From Roseateles toxinivorans (GTDB taxonomy: Bacteria > Pseudomonadota > Gammaproteobacteria > Burkholderiales > Burkholderiaceae_C): 54,923 nt of DNA. Below, piece after piece: positions 52,651 through 54,923 of this stretch. The notes below the pieces were generated by a model that was given only the letters and a program-made list of their open reading frames with translations, searched no databases and was not told the DNA's origin. A program made the translations under genes and the position numbers. The stretch lies in assembly GCA_945898095.1 (NCBI GenBank), contig CAMDHE010000015.1, positions 1 to 54,923 of the forward strand, written 5' to 3'. How positions within the stretch are numbered: position 1 is the stretch's first letter; the number at the start of each line of letters is the position of its first letter.

Positions 52651-52700
52651 AGTCCGGTGATTACCGGAAAAGTCCGGGGACTATCGGAAAAGTCTGGTCA
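52651..52700. repeat. Tandem 20-bp repeats upstream of the third Mo hydroxylase
   Basis: AGTCCGGTGATTACCGGAAA (52651-52670) is followed by a copy with a few changes, AGTCCGGGGACTATCGGAAA (52671-52690), and a partial AGTCTGGTCA (52691-52700). The first units also hold a short TCCGG/CCGGA stem. They lie 84-134 bp before the large-subunit ATG and just after the AraC gene. A 20-bp direct spacing suits AraC-type activators, but a decayed transposon end cannot be excluded. Confidence 0.6.
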
Positions 52701-52716
52701 CTTGATCGCCATCGCC

Positions 52717-53634
52717 TCAGATCAGCGCGGTACCCGACCCTGGAGGCGGCTCGAACAAGTTGACGACGCGTCGATAGTCGCTCGGCGTGATGCCGAGATG
52801 CGCCCGGAAAAAATGCGAGAAATGACTGTGGGTAGAAAAACCCAGATCATGGGCGACATCGGCCACCGGCTCGCGGCTTTGCGTCAGACGCTGCACCGCT
52901 GCTTCGAAGCGCAAGACATTGGCGTAGACCAGCGGTGTGACCTGCGTATCGCGTTGGAACAAAGTGAAGAAATGCGCCCTCGACAGGCTGGCACTGGCCG
53001 CCAGTTGTTCGATGTCAAGGTCATGCCCGATATCCTGCTTCATCAAGGCAATCGCCTTGCGGATGCGGGAATCCATGGCGACCGGCGGTCTGGCCTTCAG
53101 CAGACCGGCCAGATCGCGCCAGCCTGAGTAGCTCTCGATCACCGCGATGATCAGATTGAACAGCAGGTCTTCGAGACGACCCTGCGAGAGCTCATCAGCC
53201 CACCACAACTCGAGCACGAACTCTTCAGTGATCTTGCGCGTCGCGGCATTCAGTCGCACGCCGCGTTCCGGGAAAAATCGTGGATGCCCCGACATGGCCA
53301 ATGATTTCTGGATTTCGGCCAGCCAACCCGGCTCGATATAAAGCGCCAGGACCAAGGTGCGTTCGCTCGCCGGTGCCACATGCTCATAGGCATGGTATTC
53401 CCAGGCATTGACCAGCACCGCCATCTCGTCGGTCAGCGGCGCGCGTTCACCGCGCACGCTGAAAGCAGCATCGGCTCCGCCAGCCTTGATCAGGATATGA
53501 CAATGAGGATGGGCGTGGCCGACCAGTGGCGCACTCATGTCCAGCAAAGCCACGCGGCCGAAACGGCCCTGAAAAATTTTGACAGCGGAGGACAAGGGAT
53601 TGATGAAGCTCTGGAAGACCCGGCGCGCCAGCAT
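52717..53634 (-). CDS. AraC-family transcriptional regulator
   Basis: A protein of about 305 aa. The N-terminal half is a cupin-like ligand domain (PLVGHAHPHCHILIKAGG). The C-terminal AraC domain has two helix-turn-helix motifs, LDIEQLAASASLSRAHFFTL and VADVAHDLGFSTHSHFSHFF, then HLGITPSDYRR. The start is uncertain: ATG 53634 is the first that does not lie within the upstream gene, and no clear Shine-Dalgarno precedes it. It stands immediately before the Mo hydroxylase and most likely activates it. Confidence 0.87.
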   Translation of the reverse strand: MLARRVFQSFINPLSSAVKIFQGRFGRVALLDMSAPLVGHAHPHCHILIKAGGADAAFSVRGERAPLTDEMAVLVNAWEYHAYEHVAPASERTLVLALYIEPGWLAEIQKSLAMSGHPRFFPERGVRLNAATRKITEEFVLELWWADELSQGRLEDLLFNLIIAVIESYSGWRDLAGLLKARPPVAMDSRIRKAIALMKQDIGHDLDIEQLAASASLSRAHFFTLFQRDTQVTPLVYANVLRFEAAVQRLTQSREPVADVAHDLGFSTHSHFSHFFRAHLGITPSDYRRVVNLFEPPPGSGTALI

Positions 53635-53680
53635 AGCGACTTTCGCGTTCCGCGCCAACTGGGCTTGCACCAATGCCGCT

Positions 53681-54727
53681 TCACTCCCCGCTGCGTGGCG
53701 CCTGCTGTAAAAGTTCAGCCAGCCGATCCTTGTACAAGCCGGCCCGCAAGACGCTGGCATGGCCACAGGTAGCGGGGCCTCCGGGGATCAGCAGGTACTG
53801 GCCATGCCTGACCCTTTTGATCTCGCGCTGCATCAAACCGAGTTCGGGCGGATTGCGTTCATCGTCGGCCGAGTTGATCGCCAGCAGCGCCGCCTCGATG
53901 CGTTCCAGGCCGGGCCCGGGGTCGAAGTCGAAGCTGGATTCCCATTGATAAAGCAGGTCATTGGCATCACCGCTGAAGGGCTGGGCCAGCGCGGCGGCGA
54001 TCAGCTGGTCGCCGGCGGTCGACGAAGGTGCCTGGCCATACCAGCCCAGGCTGCCACCGGCTGTGGCCAGGCTGAAATACAGCAGGTGGGCTTGCATCCC
54101 GCGCGGCTGGGCGCTGTAGTTGCCCCCTTGCCAATCCGGATCATTGCGGATCGACTGCGTGAGCATGCGGCGCAGCATCCAGTTGCGGCCGGACATCGCA
54201 GCCGGCGTGCTGGCCATCGGCACCAGCGCATCGGCAAAGCCCGGGTAGCGTGAACCCCATAGCCAGGTTTGCATGCCGCCCATCGAATAGCCGATGACGG
54301 CGCGCAGCCGCTTCAGCCCGAGGCCTTGGGTGACCAGCCGATATTGCGCCAGCACCATGTCGTCGTAGTTGTAGCGCGGGAAGTTCATGCGCAGCCCGTT
54401 CGAAGGTTTGGCGCTGCGGCCGCAACCGAGCGAGTCGGGCAGGATGAGGAAATAGCGGCTTGCGTCAAGCGGCTGGCCCGGGCCGAACAAGGCGCCGGCG
54501 AATTCCTCGCTCAACAGCGCGGCGCCCGAACCCGCCGTGCCATGCAGGATCAGCACCGGCTCGCCATTCGGGTTGCCGATGGCCTGGTAGTGCAACTTCA
54601 GCTCAAGCAACGATTCGCCGCCATGGAAGCCGAAGTCGCGCGCCACCCAGTCACAATGTTGCGGCACCGGATAGCCAGGCGCTGGCGCCACTGCAGGCGA
54701 CTCCTTGTTGCTTTCAATCATGGACAT
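53681..54727 (-). CDS. Alpha/beta hydrolase of the homoserine O-acetyltransferase (MetX) family
   Basis: A protein of 348 aa with the MetX-type fold. NPNGEPVLILHGTAGSGAALL is the oxyanion region, GYSMGGMQTWLWG holds the nucleophile Ser, the acid is in INSADDERNP and the His in CGHASVL. True MetX enzymes use a GxSxGG context with conserved Arg and Asn residues for homoserine. Sequence here resembles the many uncharacterised hydrolases of that family found in catabolic operons. Hydrolysis of an ester or a CoA thioester is likelier than methionine synthesis. It lies between the partial enoyl-CoA hydratase and araC. Confidence 0.87.
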   Translation of the reverse strand: MSMIESNKESPAVAPAPGYPVPQHCDWVARDFGFHGGESLLELKLHYQAIGNPNGEPVLILHGTAGSGAALLSEEFAGALFGPGQPLDASRYFLILPDSLGCGRSAKPSNGLRMNFPRYNYDDMVLAQYRLVTQGLGLKRLRAVIGYSMGGMQTWLWGSRYPGFADALVPMASTPAAMSGRNWMLRRMLTQSIRNDPDWQGGNYSAQPRGMQAHLLYFSLATAGGSLGWYGQAPSSTAGDQLIAAALAQPFSGDANDLLYQWESSFDFDPGPGLERIEAALLAINSADDERNPPELGLMQREIKRVRHGQYLLIPGGPATCGHASVLRAGLYKDRLAELLQQAPRSGE

Positions 54728-54837
54728 ATTTTTTTCCGGGCCAGGCAGCGTTGCAGGTCAATTCAAACGGAGCGCAAAGCAGGTCAGCGCTGCGGCGCCG
54801 AATCAGCTTGGCAGTCTTGAGGTATGCAGCCCTGGTT

Positions 54838-54923
54838 TCAGTCAGCCCTGGAGGGCTTGACGAAGCGCGCCGGCCGTTTTTCGATAAAGGCAGCCGTGGC
54901 TTCGCGGTGATCGGCGGTCTCGG
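54838..54923 (-). CDS. Enoyl-CoA hydratase family protein, C-terminal end only (cut by right edge)
   Basis: Twenty-seven residues and a stop are visible, reading ETADHREATAAFIEKRPARF and then a short basic tail. The EATAAFIEKRPARF pattern is the usual C-terminus of crotonase-fold enoyl-CoA hydratases (EAVAAFLEKRKPxF). It is on the same strand and 110 bp upstream of the MetX-like gene, so the catabolic operon continues past the window. Confidence 0.7.
   Translation of the reverse strand, partial: ETADHREATAAFIEKRPARFVKPSRAD

Noticed and set aside
53681-54727. Homoserine O-acetyltransferase (metX)
   Set aside because: Only family-level similarity; the setting is catabolic, with no methionine genes nearby, so a specific symbol is not justified.

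Overview
The window looks like chromosomal DNA of a betaproteobacterium (Burkholderiales/Rhodocyclales type). It is G+C-rich by eye and carries a sox order typical of that class (soxC-soxD-soxY). It also has tight operons with ATGA overlaps, a Bug/TctC binding protein and several Liv-type importers. The assignment rests on gene content and arrangement only; no rRNA, tRNA, phage, plasmid or CRISPR sequence was seen.

Layout. (1) 1-4340: the end of a thiosulfate-oxidation locus on the minus strand (soxC, soxD, start of soxY) with a divergent YeeE/YedE-type transporter. A REP-like repeat cluster lies in frame between the soxD start codon and its signal peptide. (2) 4549-11150: a plus-strand molybdenum hydroxylase operon in S-L-M order with coxD, coxE and coxG. 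Its large subunit has AYRGAGR (form II-like), not the CO-dehydrogenase signature. (3) 11168-13293: a minus-strand alpha/beta hydrolase, TetR regulator and AhpD-like protein, facing (4) 13914-21608: a plus-strand run of LLM flavin oxidoreductase, amidohydrolase-2 decarboxylase/hydrolase, beta-hydroxyacid dehydrogenase, a two-subunit IorAB/NicAB-like Mo hydroxylase, and gamma-glutamyltransferase. A compound TetR-type operator lies between (3) and (4). (5) 21627-24231: a low-G+C CocE-type hydrolase gene and a MITE-like element, bounded by a 177-bp direct repeat of the 3' end of ggt. (6) 24351-31791: an aldehyde dehydrogenase, TctC-type binding protein and HyuB/HyuA operon with a divergent LysR regulator.

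(7) 31997-54923: an unbroken co-directional minus-strand series of about 23 kb with gaps of at most about 150 bp. Read in transcription order it encodes an enoyl-CoA hydratase (cut by the edge), a MetX-like hydrolase and an AraC regulator, then a third Mo hydroxylase (large subunit fused to a CoxG domain, then FAD and 2Fe-2S subunits), an acyl-CoA synthetase and a UbiD decarboxylase. A complete Liv importer with a fused LivM-LivG follows, then a fatty-acid-hydroxylase-like di-iron enzyme, a short-chain dehydrogenase, an aldehyde dehydrogenase, a second enoyl-CoA hydratase and a second complete Liv importer. The gene set suggests uptake, CoA activation, Mo-dependent hydroxylation, prFMN-dependent decarboxylation and stepwise alcohol/aldehyde/acid oxidation of a carboxylated aromatic or terpenoid-like compound. 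The substrate cannot be read from the sequence. This operon, and the TetR-controlled Mo hydroxylase/LLM/amidohydrolase block, are the best candidates for undescribed catabolic pathways.

Three distinct xanthine-oxidase-family Mo enzymes, two prFMN- or flavin-type enzymes and three solute-binding proteins within 55 kb mark this as a catabolic region beside a lithotrophic sulfur locus.
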